Source: Lodderomyces elongisporus
Lineage: Eukaryota; Ascomycota; Pichiomycetes; Serinales; Debaryomycetaceae
DNA length: 64,000 nucleotides
Reading direction: 5' to 3'
Assembly: GCF_030384665.1 (NCBI RefSeq)
Contig: NC_083673.1
Coordinates: 753,501-817,500 of the forward strand
A program made the translations under genes and the position numbers. The notes beneath the pieces were generated by a model. The model ran no database searches, was not told the origin of the DNA, and worked only from the letters and a program-made list of their open reading frames with translations. Positions 10,457 to 20,040 of the stretch are shown one piece after another. Each line of letters starts with the position of its first letter. Position 1 is the first letter of the stretch.

Positions 10457-13045
10457 CTAAAATATACCCAAGAATGAGTGGCGTTGTTTGGGCTCTCCTT
10501 TATATGCCGCGATATCCTTGATCTCCTTTTCATAGTCAACAATCTTTTGATTGGATTCATCAATCTTCTTCGACAAGTAATCGATTCTTCCATCCAATTT
10601 GTTAATCTTGTATATAGTTGTAAGTTCATTTTCAAACTTGGTCAACTTCTGAACTTCAAGACTAACCAAGTTGAGCAAATATTGAGTCTCATAAAGCTTC
10701 CATATTCTTACATCTGAAATAATATTCTCAAAAGCCGCTGTAAAAAGAGGTCGACCAGTCAGAATCTTGCTGAGAACACCCTTCTCCCTCTTTAACGATA
10801 CAAGATCATACTTCTCCAAGGTGGACAACGTGTCCAATGTCTCTTTTGATTGCTTAAACAAAGGCAGCTTAATTAAACTATCATAGTCAATCACGTCTTT
10901 CTTTGACAAGAGCTTCATTATTAACCACACCTGCGATGGATTCCAATTACTGTCATCATTGCTGAATTTATGTTCATGTAGGAAGAATGTGGTGATCAAT
11001 TCTGCTGCTTGGTTGACCATTTCATCGATTGCTTGCAGTGGATCTTCACCAGACTTGATACGACGAATAAAGGCTTGCAAGTCCAACATTCTACCACCCA
11101 ATGGGGCAATACAATCATCCAAAGTGGCAGTGTCCTTCATCTTTAAAGCATCACAGATATATTGCTTGGAACTAGCTATCGAAGCATCACTGAGTGAGAT
11201 ATTTTTAAACACTTGATTGGGCAATGCATCATTCAAATGCTGCAAGGAACCAACATCAGCCGTTGTAAAAACAACGTGCGCGATATTATTTTGAATCAAC
11301 CCAGATGCCCAGTCAGCAATTAACGGAAAGATAAAGTCATTGCTCAGTACATCAGCTTTCCGTGCAAACTTGTTGATCACAATAATTGGTTTCGATTCCG
11401 GATGCTGCGCCAAAAACTCTTCAAGTCTTAAAACTTCAATCTTTTCGTCGTCTTTTAATCTTCTATTCTTCTTTTCAATATTGGTTTTGTACTTGTTATA
11501 GTCGCCATCTGTTAAACTCCTAATTGCTTGTGTTGCCAATGAAAACATGTTTTTGATCTGCGTTTCTTTGCTCTCGCTTAATCCGGATTTTTGTCCAGTT
11601 AAACCTTGCAAACCTAAATCGATAAATTGTGATATTGAATTCGTCCATGTAAACACAGGGAAATAACCCAATTGAGATGCAGTGGAAGCAATCAAACTGT
11701 TTTCTGATCTTGCTTTGCTCAATTCGTCACACTCTAATAGCAAGACTTTTTTTCTCAACTTGGCATCTGCCATAAGAGTATGATCAACAACAAACTCTTC
11801 TTTACCAGACCCTTGGGGACCCTTAACGATGATAAATGTATCAATGTTTTCCATAATCCAGAGCTTCAACTGCTTAGCCTTCTCGAATCTTTCTCTCCAA
11901 AACATGTTGCTCTCCCAATTCTTTTCTTGCAAAACCTGATTGTCATCCAGACATTCATCAGCGTTATTTATTCCGGTTACTTCATGCAATTGTGTGTCAA
12001 TATAATCGTAACCACTAGAGACTGCATTGAGGAGTTGTTTATATGGGATATAAACAATTTTGAACCATTTGTTTTCCTTGAACTCATCAAAAGAGTGGCT
12101 AGCACGTGTGATTTTCAACTGAATAAACCATTCTCTGATTGGATCAAAGATCAAAACAGCAAATGTTGCCAAAAGGGCTAAAATAACGGGCAATGCAATT
12201 TTAGTATGGGAAGAAATCATTTCAATAATGAAATTGGTTTTCTTTACAGGCACGTACTGAATATGGATGGTTGTTTTCCCGCCATTCAATTGCATTCCCG
12301 TAATACAATGTTTTGCACAAATAGCTGCTCTAACTGTATCGAAAAGAACAAAAGATTGTGTTGATTCAACTTTAATATCATCAATTAGGCCATAACGTCT
12401 AAAAAGGACATACAATTCCTCTTCTGTGAGTGGATTGCCCTCATAAGTTATACCAATTTTCTGACTCGGAAATCTTTTCAAGTCCTCAATCCATGGAACA
12501 CCCTTGACCGTGTAAACCTGGGTAGATCTATCCCAAACAAAGCCAATTGCCTTCATGAATATATTGCTGTACCGCTTAGTATTTGACTCTGCAATGTTTG
12601 ATCTGATATCCTGAATAAATTCCTTTGCGGTTAACGATGGCGAATATTTAAACTTGACAAACGCTCCACTATCTCTTGGTAAATGCAAGACTTCGGTAAT
12701 GGAAGAGTTCTGGGGTAATGGATACGACACATCCTTGACTTTTTCCTCGACTTGCTCTCCTAAGAATTTTGATGGCAAAAATCTCGAAATGTACTGTTTG
12801 ACAAAGTTTCGTGAATTGGAGAATGAATAATATAACAAGACTTCATTTGCTTCTTTATCAATGACACCGGTAGTTGAAGCAGAGTTATCAGACTCTGTTC
12901 TATCCGATTGTCGTTTCAAATCTTCGATATCTGTAGCATAGAATCGGAATGCCTGGCTTTTGTTGATGCTGTAAAGATGCGGGGGCCTTAGCCTCAGAAG
13001 TGCAGGGTTAATTCTAGATGCTCGCAAGATCTTTAATCTCATCAT
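10457..13045 (-). CDS. YME2: Mitochondrial escape protein 2 (Yme2/Rna12)
   Basis: Inner-membrane mitochondrial protein that shapes mtDNA nucleoids and limits escape of mtDNA. The 862-residue product starts at ATG 13045 with a basic, acid-free leader (MMRLKILRASRINPALLRLR) ending near RFYATD, a good presequence with an RFY-A type cleavage site. An RNA-recognition-motif-like domain follows (about 196-268, with IGITYEGNPL and ESTQSFVLFDTVRAA). Then comes one membrane span (283-300, IALPVILALLATFAVLIF) and a large C-terminal RNA12 ATPase-like domain with a P-loop GPQGSGKE at 409-416. The C-terminus is coiled coil. The order presequence, RRM, span, P-loop domain matches Yme2. The frame extends to a TTG at 13096, but this lies outside the presequence and is not ATG. 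A second ATG follows at once (13042). Confidence 0.92.
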   Translation of the reverse strand: MMRLKILRASRINPALLRLRPPHLYSINKSQAFRFYATDIEDLKRQSDRTESDNSASTTGVIDKEANEVLLYYSFSNSRNFVKQYISRFLPSKFLGEQVEEKVKDVSYPLPQNSSITEVLHLPRDSGAFVKFKYSPSLTAKEFIQDIRSNIAESNTKRYSNIFMKAIGFVWDRSTQVYTVKGVPWIEDLKRFPSQKIGITYEGNPLTEEELYVLFRRYGLIDDIKVESTQSFVLFDTVRAAICAKHCITGMQLNGGKTTIHIQYVPVKKTNFIIEMISSHTKIALPVILALLATFAVLIFDPIREWFIQLKITRASHSFDEFKENKWFKIVYIPYKQLLNAVSSGYDYIDTQLHEVTGINNADECLDDNQVLQEKNWESNMFWRERFEKAKQLKLWIMENIDTFIIVKGPQGSGKEEFVVDHTLMADAKLRKKVLLLECDELSKARSENSLIASTASQLGYFPVFTWTNSISQFIDLGLQGLTGQKSGLSESKETQIKNMFSLATQAIRSLTDGDYNKYKTNIEKKNRRLKDDEKIEVLRLEEFLAQHPESKPIIVINKFARKADVLSNDFIFPLIADWASGLIQNNIAHVVFTTADVGSLQHLNDALPNQVFKNISLSDASIASSKQYICDALKMKDTATLDDCIAPLGGRMLDLQAFIRRIKSGEDPLQAIDEMVNQAAELITTFFLHEHKFSNDDSNWNPSQVWLIMKLLSKKDVIDYDSLIKLPLFKQSKETLDTLSTLEKYDLVSLKREKGVLSKILTGRPLFTAAFENIISDVRIWKLYETQYLLNLVSLEVQKLTKFENELTTIYKINKLDGRIDYLSKKIDESNQKIVDYEKEIKDIAAYKGEPKQRHSFLGIF

Positions 13046-13120
13046 TGCAAAAGTGATGGAATTGAAGTAGTAATGGTAATAGTATTGATAATACAAAGAA
13101 GGGTTTAATCAAGTTTTCTT

Positions 13121-13156
13121 TTTTACTTTTACTTTTACTTTTACTTTTGCTTTTGC
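13121..13156. repeat. Hexamer array (TTTTAC)4(TTTTGC)2
   Basis: Six tandem hexamers, four TTTTAC then two TTTTGC, 76 bases upstream of the YME2 ATG. In the minus-strand leader this is a purine-rich GTAAAA/GCAAAA tract. Confidence 0.85.
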
Positions 13157-14036
13157 TTCTTTTTCTTGCTTACTTTTTTTTTTTGTTTTGTTTTTTTGAA
13201 ACTGTATAAAAGAATGTGACATCACCAGATTGTTGTTGTGGTTGGACCGCAATCTTAACGCTATTGGTATTCTGTGTCTCCTTTACCTGTTTTTGCGGCC
13301 CCTTAATAAACAAAAAAAAAAAAAAAGAAAAGAAAATGATATTGAGAGATATAGAAAATTAAAGGGAGAAAATGTAGAAGCTGCAAGAAATATGATAGCT
13401 CATACATTTGGAGGTGTTCTTTTTTGTTTCCCGTCTTTCTTTGGTTCCAGCAACTGGTTCAAAAGTCAAACTTGTTCATCCACAAAATAGTTGTTTTTTA
13501 GTTCAATTTGTTTAATGAAAGATATCTGCAAAGTTTGTATAGAACTAGCCAAAATTGAAATGGAAGAGCATATTGAGAGTGGTTGTTATTGAATACTTGC
13601 GTTTCATAGCGGCAAAACAAAGGAAGAAAACAAAATTATGGGGAATTATTACTTTACTCGGGTTCCACGTCCTACGTCAAGACTACTCTTGCTTTGTTAT
13701 CTCTTAGATACTACAGAATTACAACAACAAAATGCATTAATACAACAATGCAACAGACGTTGCTTTGGCCAAATCACTTCAAATACATACATAGATGTAT
13801 ATATATGTATATATGTAAATTTACCATGTAATACCCTTATTCTTTTTTTTTCAATTTACATCCAATATTCTCTTGTATTTCCTCAATTGGTTGTATACTC
13901 GATCCAAAATGTCTCATACTAATTCGAAACTGATATCATTGATATTGGTATCAGGTTCTCCTCCCCATATTGTAATTTTTTTTTTAATTAAATTTGCAGA
14001 AGGAAAAAAACAACTAGTAATGAAAGGTTTTGCTTT

Positions 14037-14094
14037 GGGCCTCGCTTTGAATCATTATACCACGGTCGAGGTATAAGGATCTTCGAAGAGGCCC
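14037..14094. other. GC-rich imperfect inverted repeat (58 nt hairpin)
   Basis: Outer arms GGGCCTC (14037-14043) and GAGGCCC (14088-14094) pair perfectly. Inner arms TTATACC (14055-14061) and GGTATAA (14070-14076) also pair perfectly around the 8-base loop ACGGTCGA. Between them TTTGAA (14046-14051) pairs with TTCGAA (14082-14087) with one G-U, and TC/GA add two pairs. About 22 of 25 possible pairs form. The GC content is far above the flanks. The 7-bp outer stem is tRNA-like, but the element is too short and has no A or B box. Confidence 0.7.
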
Positions 14095-14874
14095 CTATGT
14101 TTTTTTTTTTGATAAGAGTAAGAAAGAAATTGATATAAAAATCAAAACAACAAAATAGAAGAGAGCCCAAAGGGATAAAGATGATGGAAAGGGTACACTT
14201 GAGACTTGATCAAGTCACTTGGACCACATTTTCATCATTCCATGTCCCATAATGCAAATGTGCAATATAAAGTATAGTTTCTTTGTTTTTTTTTTTGTTT
14301 CTCAATATATATTAGACTCTATATATTTCTATATAATAGCCTCCTATTGAGTACTGTTGTGATTGAATGTTGTGGTGGTGGTGTTGAAAGTATTGAAAAG
14401 AAGAAAAAGAAAAAGAAAAAGGTAACGAAAGCAAAACAAAACAAATTGAAAAAAAAATTTGTGAGAATGATGAGAAGCATTCGATGTGAAGGAATGTGTC
14501 CGTGAAAACAATTTTTTTTCTTTTCTCCTTTCCTCAAGAAATGAGAATAATGAAAACCAAAAAGAAAAATACAACACGCACAACGATTGCGACACGACAC
14601 ATGTGTTTTGTGTGGTGGACAATAGCTAGAGATTATATTACTTCATCAGATTACAAGCTCTAAAGTTTGCTAAAATTTACTAGATTATAAAAGCAAAGTA
14701 GTCTTTAATTGTCAATTTATATTAAATACTAACTACTAAATACTAAAACACCGAAATACTGAACTACATTTGCTACTTCCTTTTCCTTTGTTGGCATATT
14801 ACAACTCCATCACAGTATTAAGGCTTAAAATAGTAGAGAAAAGATAAGACGAGAAAAGACAAGAAAAGACATCT

Positions 14875-15981
14875 TTAGTCCAATGCTAAGCTTGGAATAG
14901 CCGATTGTGATCCATTTTTCACATTGGTGAAATCCGATGTCCGCAATGGACGAACAGGCAAGGTATCATTTTCATCACGACCGAGCTTGCCCTTCTTGAG
15001 ATCGTAGTTTTCTTTGATGTATTCTCGAACTGGTAATATTGCTGCCTCTCGACACAATTCCCGCAAATCGGATCCACTATAGCCATTCGTATGGCTAACC
15101 AAGTAATCGATATCGAAATCCTTCTCATCTAAATTGGCATCTTTCAATATTTTGGACAAGATAGCTTTTCGCTGCACGGCACTGGGCTTACCAATAGCAA
15201 AAGTCTTGGGCATTCTTCTTAAAAAGGCTTCGTCGATATCATTCTTTCTATTAGTAGCACCAAGCACCATAATTTGACCATTGGACTTGAGACCATCCCA
15301 AAGCGTCATAAATTCAGCTTTCAACATTGCACTAACTTCATGATCACTCGAAGATCTATCCCTCAAGAATGAGTCAATCTCATCAATGAATATAATACAT
15401 GGTTGCAATTTGTTGGCTAATGAAAATATAGCATCAGTGATCTTATTCGACTCACCATACCATTTGTCCATGATTGTCGACATCCTTATGGAAAGAAAAA
15501 ACGCTCCACTCTCTTTAGCAATGGCTTTTGCCAACATGGTTTTTCCACAACCAGGTGGACCATAAAACAAAACACCTTTTGGAGATCTTATCAAATCCGA
15601 ATGTACTGCAAACAATTCTGGATCGGTCAATGGCAATATCACTGCTTCCCTTATTTCATCTATAATATCTTGAAGCCCACCAATATCTTCAAATGTCACC
15701 GAAATTTCTTCTGGAGTTACCAATGAGCTAAGCAAAGACTTCTCATATTGATTGAGAGATAGACTCTTTAAAGAAGGGTTATTGGATTGGATTTTTTTCA
15801 ATATGCTGGCACCTTTCTTGTCAGCTTGCTTGTTTTTTATGCTATTGTCTAAGTAGTCGTTTATCAAGACGTTTAGTAAATAATAGACAGATAAACTTGC
15901 ACCTGCAAGGATGACCAAATCTCCAAGTAGTTTGATATCGATCTTGAATTTGCCAAGATCTATTTTGAGCTTACCAAACAT
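14875..15981 (-). CDS. MSP1: AAA ATPase Msp1, mitochondrial outer-membrane protein quality control
   Basis: Msp1 pulls mislocalised tail-anchored proteins and stalled precursors out of the mitochondrial outer membrane and peroxisomes. The 368-residue protein (ATG at 15981) is close to the yeast length of 362. An N-terminal membrane anchor (about 17-40) precedes the linker. The AAA core has Walker A GPPGCGKT at 141-148, pore loop KWYGE at 173-177, Walker B IIFIDE at 196-201, sensor GATN at 241-244 and the RRMP arginine region at 255-258. The substrate-facing pore-loop Trp and Tyr are both present. The C-terminus carries the extra helix typical of meiotic-clade AAA proteins. No defect seen. SGD1 lies divergently about 600 bases away. 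Confidence 0.95.
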   Translation of the reverse strand: MFGKLKIDLGKFKIDIKLLGDLVILAGASLSVYYLLNVLINDYLDNSIKNKQADKKGASILKKIQSNNPSLKSLSLNQYEKSLLSSLVTPEEISVTFEDIGGLQDIIDEIREAVILPLTDPELFAVHSDLIRSPKGVLFYGPPGCGKTMLAKAIAKESGAFFLSIRMSTIMDKWYGESNKITDAIFSLANKLQPCIIFIDEIDSFLRDRSSSDHEVSAMLKAEFMTLWDGLKSNGQIMVLGATNRKNDIDEAFLRRMPKTFAIGKPSAVQRKAILSKILKDANLDEKDFDIDYLVSHTNGYSGSDLRELCREAAILPVREYIKENYDLKKGKLGRDENDTLPVRPLRTSDFTNVKNGSQSAIPSLALD

Positions 15982-16590
15982 GGTGTAGTAAAGTTTGGAA
16001 TATTACTGTATACGAGGTGCTTTAATTATATTGAAGGAGCAATAGTAAGTAGGGAGGTGCTAGTGTTTTAAATACTTTTTGTATTAAACTAAGATGGTGG
16101 ATTTTATCAAATTAACAAATTTCATCAAGTTCTCCAAACTAATTAAAAATTGCCATTGTGAACCGTGGCTAAACACCTTTTAATTTTTTTTTTCTTTTTT
16201 TTTTTTTGATTTGAGATATTTCGATAAGCAGCAAAAAAATAAAAAATAAAAATAAAAATAAAAAATATATATATATATATACACATATATGTATACATAA
16301 AGGAAAACACAAATAGATATGTATATATTTATGCTACCAAATGTAAATTGCATCTATAATTGTTTTACATAGGCCTCGAAGATGATCATCACGAGAAGTA
16401 ACATATGGATCTCAAGAAAATTGATTTTAAACCAAACAACTTAAAGCAAATCGTTTTTTTTCCTTTTTATTTAATTTTTTTTCTTTACATAAAAACATAA
16501 AGAAAATTTGGTAGACGAAAGTTTATTAAAAAAGAGTTTTGGCTTGTGTTTCATATATTTTTTTATTTTTTTTCTTTTTTTTGACAAAGT
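15982..16590. other. Divergent promoter region, MSP1 / SGD1
   Basis: 609 bases, extremely A/T-rich, with AAAAAT repeats and a TA/TACA microsatellite at about 16260-16300. T-rich tract directly before the SGD1 ATG. I recognise no specific factor site. Confidence 0.55.
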
Positions 16591-19500
16591 ATGAGTAGAG
16601 CTGGTCGTATTAGTCTACCTTCTCAGATTATAGAGCAGATCGAGGCAAAAAATGCAAACGGAGAATACAACACCAAAGAGGATAGTCGATTCGATAGTGT
16701 CCAAACCACCACAAACGGACGCAAAAGAAAAGCACCTAAGGCAGTATCGCGAAAGGACAAGAGAAAAGAGGAAAGGTTGAAGAAGAAGCAAAAGCAATAC
16801 AATAATCACACGAGGAAAACAGTACCGGTTTCGAATGGAAAAGGAACCTCAATTCTGAAACCTAGTAAGAAAGACAATGACAGCAAAGATAGCGACGAGG
16901 AAGCTGACAAGGAAGCTGACGAGGAGGATGAAGATCCATTGGAGCAACTCCGAAAAATAAAAGCTGCGAAATCAGCTGAAGGGGCCAAAAATGCAAAAGC
17001 TTTAAAAGCTTCACATGCTACTAAACGTCAGGAGGTGGAAAATGTTCATGACCCCTTGGAACAGCTCCGTAAGATCAAAGCTGCAAAAATTAAAAAAATA
17101 GAGGATGACCCTATGGAACAGCTTCGTATACTAAAGGAAATGAAGAATGGGAAACGTGTATCAACTTCAAATGACATCAAGATTGTCAAAGAATCTGAAT
17201 TGAATGATGATGAAATCAGTGAAGGGGAATTCGATGTTGATGACCTGATGGAGGAAGATCAAGACTTGGATTTGAATTTGGAAGACGAAAATTTTGCAGA
17301 AGAAGAGGAAGAAGAAGAAGAAGAAGATCCGCTTGAGCAACTACGAAAACTCAAGGAAGCAAAGGGAAAATCCGGAAAATCCAAATCTAATGAAATTAGA
17401 ATTGTCAAGGAGGACGATTTATTGGATGAGGATGATGACATCTCCGATGACTTGGCTGGAGAAAGTGATTCTTTGGAGACCACTACTACAAAACAGCCGC
17501 GACTGCAAAAACAAAAGACCAAGAATAGCTCATCCAGTTCTAGTGAATCGGAAGGCGAATTTGAAGGGTTTAGTGATTCTGATGTCAAGAAAGATCAAGT
17601 AAAACGAAAGAATAAAAAATCAATTTTGAAATCGTCACTGGGATTTAAAATTACTCAGCCGGAAATTGTCAGTAATCTTGGTGGTGATAAGATTGATGAT
17701 GACTTGACATACTACGCAAAAAAATTAGGTCTTAAAAACGGGAAAAACTCTAAATTGATAAAAGAGGACGACGATGACATGATTGGTGGAATTTTGGATG
17801 GGTTGGATTTAGATTTTGATGATCCTGAATCTTCTGACGAAGACAAGTATGAAGATGATTCTCAGTCACCTGGTCGCCCAAACTTACCATCAGAATCATC
17901 ATTACAACCACCACCACGACCACCAACTACCGCACTTGATGACGACTTGGATTATTATGCGAAGAAACTAGGTATCAGTAAGAGAGATAAATTACCCAAG
18001 TCGGAATTTGACGATGGTTTGGAAGATCTCTTGGAAGGTTTGGAGTTTGATAGTGGTTCTCGAGATGATAATAACGACATGAACAGTAACGTTGATAATG
18101 ATGATGTTTCTGATTTTGATGATAGCGATGCAAGCAATGCCACATTTTCATCAGACGACAATGACGATTTTGAACATGAAAGAGAAAACCCATATTTGCC
18201 TCCAAGTGCAAATGATGGAGACCTGGATGAAAATGAAACTATGACTGAAAACTCTGGGGATACACAAAGATATATTCCTCCAGCTTTACGAAGGAGGATG
18301 GCCATGGAAGCAGCATCGTCATCTTCCGAGACACTGGCTGAAGAAGCTACTATTAAAAGGCTGGTAAAGGGTTCATTGAACAAGCTTTCAGAAGCAAATA
18401 TCACTTCTATTATCAATGAAATAAATGCATTATATATGACACATCCGAGACAGATTTTGAATGAAGCGATTGTGAGTATAGTTTTGGAAAGCATAATTCA
18501 ACAAGGCCGTCTTCTTGAGTCTTTTGTGTACTTGCATGCAGCTCTCGTTGTCGCTCTTTACAAATTACAAGGAGTTGAGTTTGGTGCATTTTTTATTCAA
18601 AAGTTAATTGAATCATTTAAATCACATCACACGAATCAGGACTCTAAGGAAGCGTCGAACTTGATTTCACTCTTGTCATCAGTTTTTCTGCTTCATTTGG
18701 TTTCTTCAAAGTTGATATACGATATCGTGAGGCTATTAATAAGTAATTTGAATGAACGAAATGCCGATTTGCTTTTGAGATTGGTGCAAAATTCGGGTAA
18801 TCAAATGAGATCAGAAAGTCCTTCATCATTAAAGCAAATAATTACTTTGCTTAATGAAAAGTATGCATCGTTACCAAGCAGTTCTAGAAATACAAGGGTT
18901 CAATTTCTTGTCGAAACAATCTCGTCATTAAAAAATAATAAACTAAAGATTTTGAATGAAGCAAATTACCAACAAATCGTACGTTTGAGAAAAGTTTTGA
19001 GTGCAATAGGAGGCAAATCTGGTGGTAATGATGCAATCCAAGTTTCATTAGAAGACATTGAAAGTATCGATACGAGAGGAAAGTGGTGGCTTGTTGGATC
19101 TGCATGGAAGGGCCATGACTCTGAAACGAATGATCAATCGGGTCTGGGATTAGTTAACGAATCAGCCGTAAAAGATGTATTGGATGCATCTGAGCCAAAC
19201 TGGATGGAACTTGCCAAGTCACAAAGAATGAATACTGCTATTCGTCGTGCCATCTTTATATCTATTGTTTCGGCAACTGATTTTATGGACGCACGGACCA
19301 AGTTGGATAAGCTAGCCTTGAAAAAAGCACAAGAGCGTGATATACCAAAAGTCTTGGTTCATTGTACTACAATGGAAACCGCTTACAATCCATACTATGC
19401 ACTTTTGGCCAACAATCTTTGCGAGTCGCATTCGTTTAGAAAGACTTTCCAATTCATATTGTGGGATGTAGTCAAAGGACTCGATAGACAAGATGATCGC

Positions 19501-20025
19501 AGCGGTGGTAATTATAATAATGGTGATGACGACGACGGAGAGAATGAGGATATAAACTTTATGGATTTGAATGAAGTTGATGAAGAGACTAGACTCAAAA
19601 AGGTTCTTAATTTGGGAAGATTTTTTGGATACTTGATTGCAGAAAATGCAATTCCATTGCACAGTCTAAAAACCGTAAACTTTTTGTCGTCGTCTTCTAA
19701 TTCCATCATTTTTGTTGAAGCATTGTTAGTAAAATTCTTGGATGTGGTGGGGAAAAAATCAAAGAAAAAGAATGCAAGCGCAAACTTTGGTTCCTTAAAC
19801 GACAAGAATGACCTTGACTTGCTTTTTGATGATAAATTACTAGTTGAGCGAGTAGTCAAGGCCAAAGATGAAACAACATTATTACGAGGTTTGCAATATT
19901 TTTTGCAGGAGAGAGTAAAAAATAGCGGCATGGTTACAACTAAGAAACAAGAAATGAGGGTTTCGTGGGGGGTTGACGCCATGTTTGATGTCATTGATGA
20001 GCTATTAAAGAATGTTGAGGTGTAG
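16591..20025 (+). CDS. SGD1: Nucleolar MIF4G/MA3 protein Sgd1 (NOM1 family)
   Basis: Essential nucleolar protein needed for small-subunit rRNA processing; NOM1 relatives recruit eIF4A-like helicases or PP1. The 1144 residues split into an acidic, lysine-rich N-terminal half (1-560) and a folded half. After RYIPPALRRR (about 560) a MIF4G domain covers about 582-800, and an MA3 domain about 880-1010 (NTAIRRAIFISIVSATDFMDA). The N-terminal half has two motif families. DP(L/M)EQLR recurs at 115, 154, 173 and 246, each followed by K-I/L-K; D-D-L-x-Y-Y-A-K-K-L-G recurs near 369 and 449. It is longer than S. cerevisiae Sgd1 (899), the excess lying in this region. ATG at 16591 has no upstream in-frame rival. 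Its stop is 15 bp from the convergent TRM2 stop. Confidence 0.92.
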   Translation: MSRAGRISLPSQIIEQIEAKNANGEYNTKEDSRFDSVQTTTNGRKRKAPKAVSRKDKRKEERLKKKQKQYNNHTRKTVPVSNGKGTSILKPSKKDNDSKDSDEEADKEADEEDEDPLEQLRKIKAAKSAEGAKNAKALKASHATKRQEVENVHDPLEQLRKIKAAKIKKIEDDPMEQLRILKEMKNGKRVSTSNDIKIVKESELNDDEISEGEFDVDDLMEEDQDLDLNLEDENFAEEEEEEEEEDPLEQLRKLKEAKGKSGKSKSNEIRIVKEDDLLDEDDDISDDLAGESDSLETTTTKQPRLQKQKTKNSSSSSSESEGEFEGFSDSDVKKDQVKRKNKKSILKSSLGFKITQPEIVSNLGGDKIDDDLTYYAKKLGLKNGKNSKLIKEDDDDMIGGILDGLDLDFDDPESSDEDKYEDDSQSPGRPNLPSESSLQPPPRPPTTALDDDLDYYAKKLGISKRDKLPKSEFDDGLEDLLEGLEFDSGSRDDNNDMNSNVDNDDVSDFDDSDASNATFSSDDNDDFEHERENPYLPPSANDGDLDENETMTENSGDTQRYIPPALRRRMAMEAASSSSETLAEEATIKRLVKGSLNKLSEANITSIINEINALYMTHPRQILNEAIVSIVLESIIQQGRLLESFVYLHAALVVALYKLQGVEFGAFFIQKLIESFKSHHTNQDSKEASNLISLLSSVFLLHLVSSKLIYDIVRLLISNLNERNADLLLRLVQNSGNQMRSESPSSLKQIITLLNEKYASLPSSSRNTRVQFLVETISSLKNNKLKILNEANYQQIVRLRKVLSAIGGKSGGNDAIQVSLEDIESIDTRGKWWLVGSAWKGHDSETNDQSGLGLVNESAVKDVLDASEPNWMELAKSQRMNTAIRRAIFISIVSATDFMDARTKLDKLALKKAQERDIPKVLVHCTTMETAYNPYYALLANNLCESHSFRKTFQFILWDVVKGLDRQDDRSGGNYNNGDDDDGENEDINFMDLNEVDEETRLKKVLNLGRFFGYLIAENAIPLHSLKTVNFLSSSSNSIIFVEALLVKFLDVVGKKSKKKNASANFGSLNDKNDLDLLFDDKLLVERVVKAKDETTLLRGLQYFLQERVKNSGMVTTKKQEMRVSWGVDAMFDVIDELLKNVEV

Positions 20026-20040
20026 ACTACTACTCATAAC

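Larger units (their letters stand above)
13046..14874. other. Intergenic: YME2 promoter and MSP1 3' flank
   Basis: 1.8 kb of A/T-rich DNA. It holds a TTTTAC/TTTTGC hexamer array next to the YME2 start, several chance frames (such as 94 codons from ATG 13638) and a GC-rich 58-nt hairpin at 14037-14094 (listed separately). No tRNA: no B-box context fits. Confidence 0.6.

Noticed and set aside
13638..13922. 94-codon ATG frame upstream of YME2
   Set aside because: Random composition over TA-rich DNA.
14037..14094. tRNA gene
   Set aside because: The outer 7-bp stem is acceptor-like, but the length is 58 nt, no T-arm pairs, and no A or B box is found.
17955..18494. 179-codon antisense frame inside SGD1
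   Set aside because: A Ser-rich mirror of acidic Asp/Glu codons in SGD1, with no independent support.
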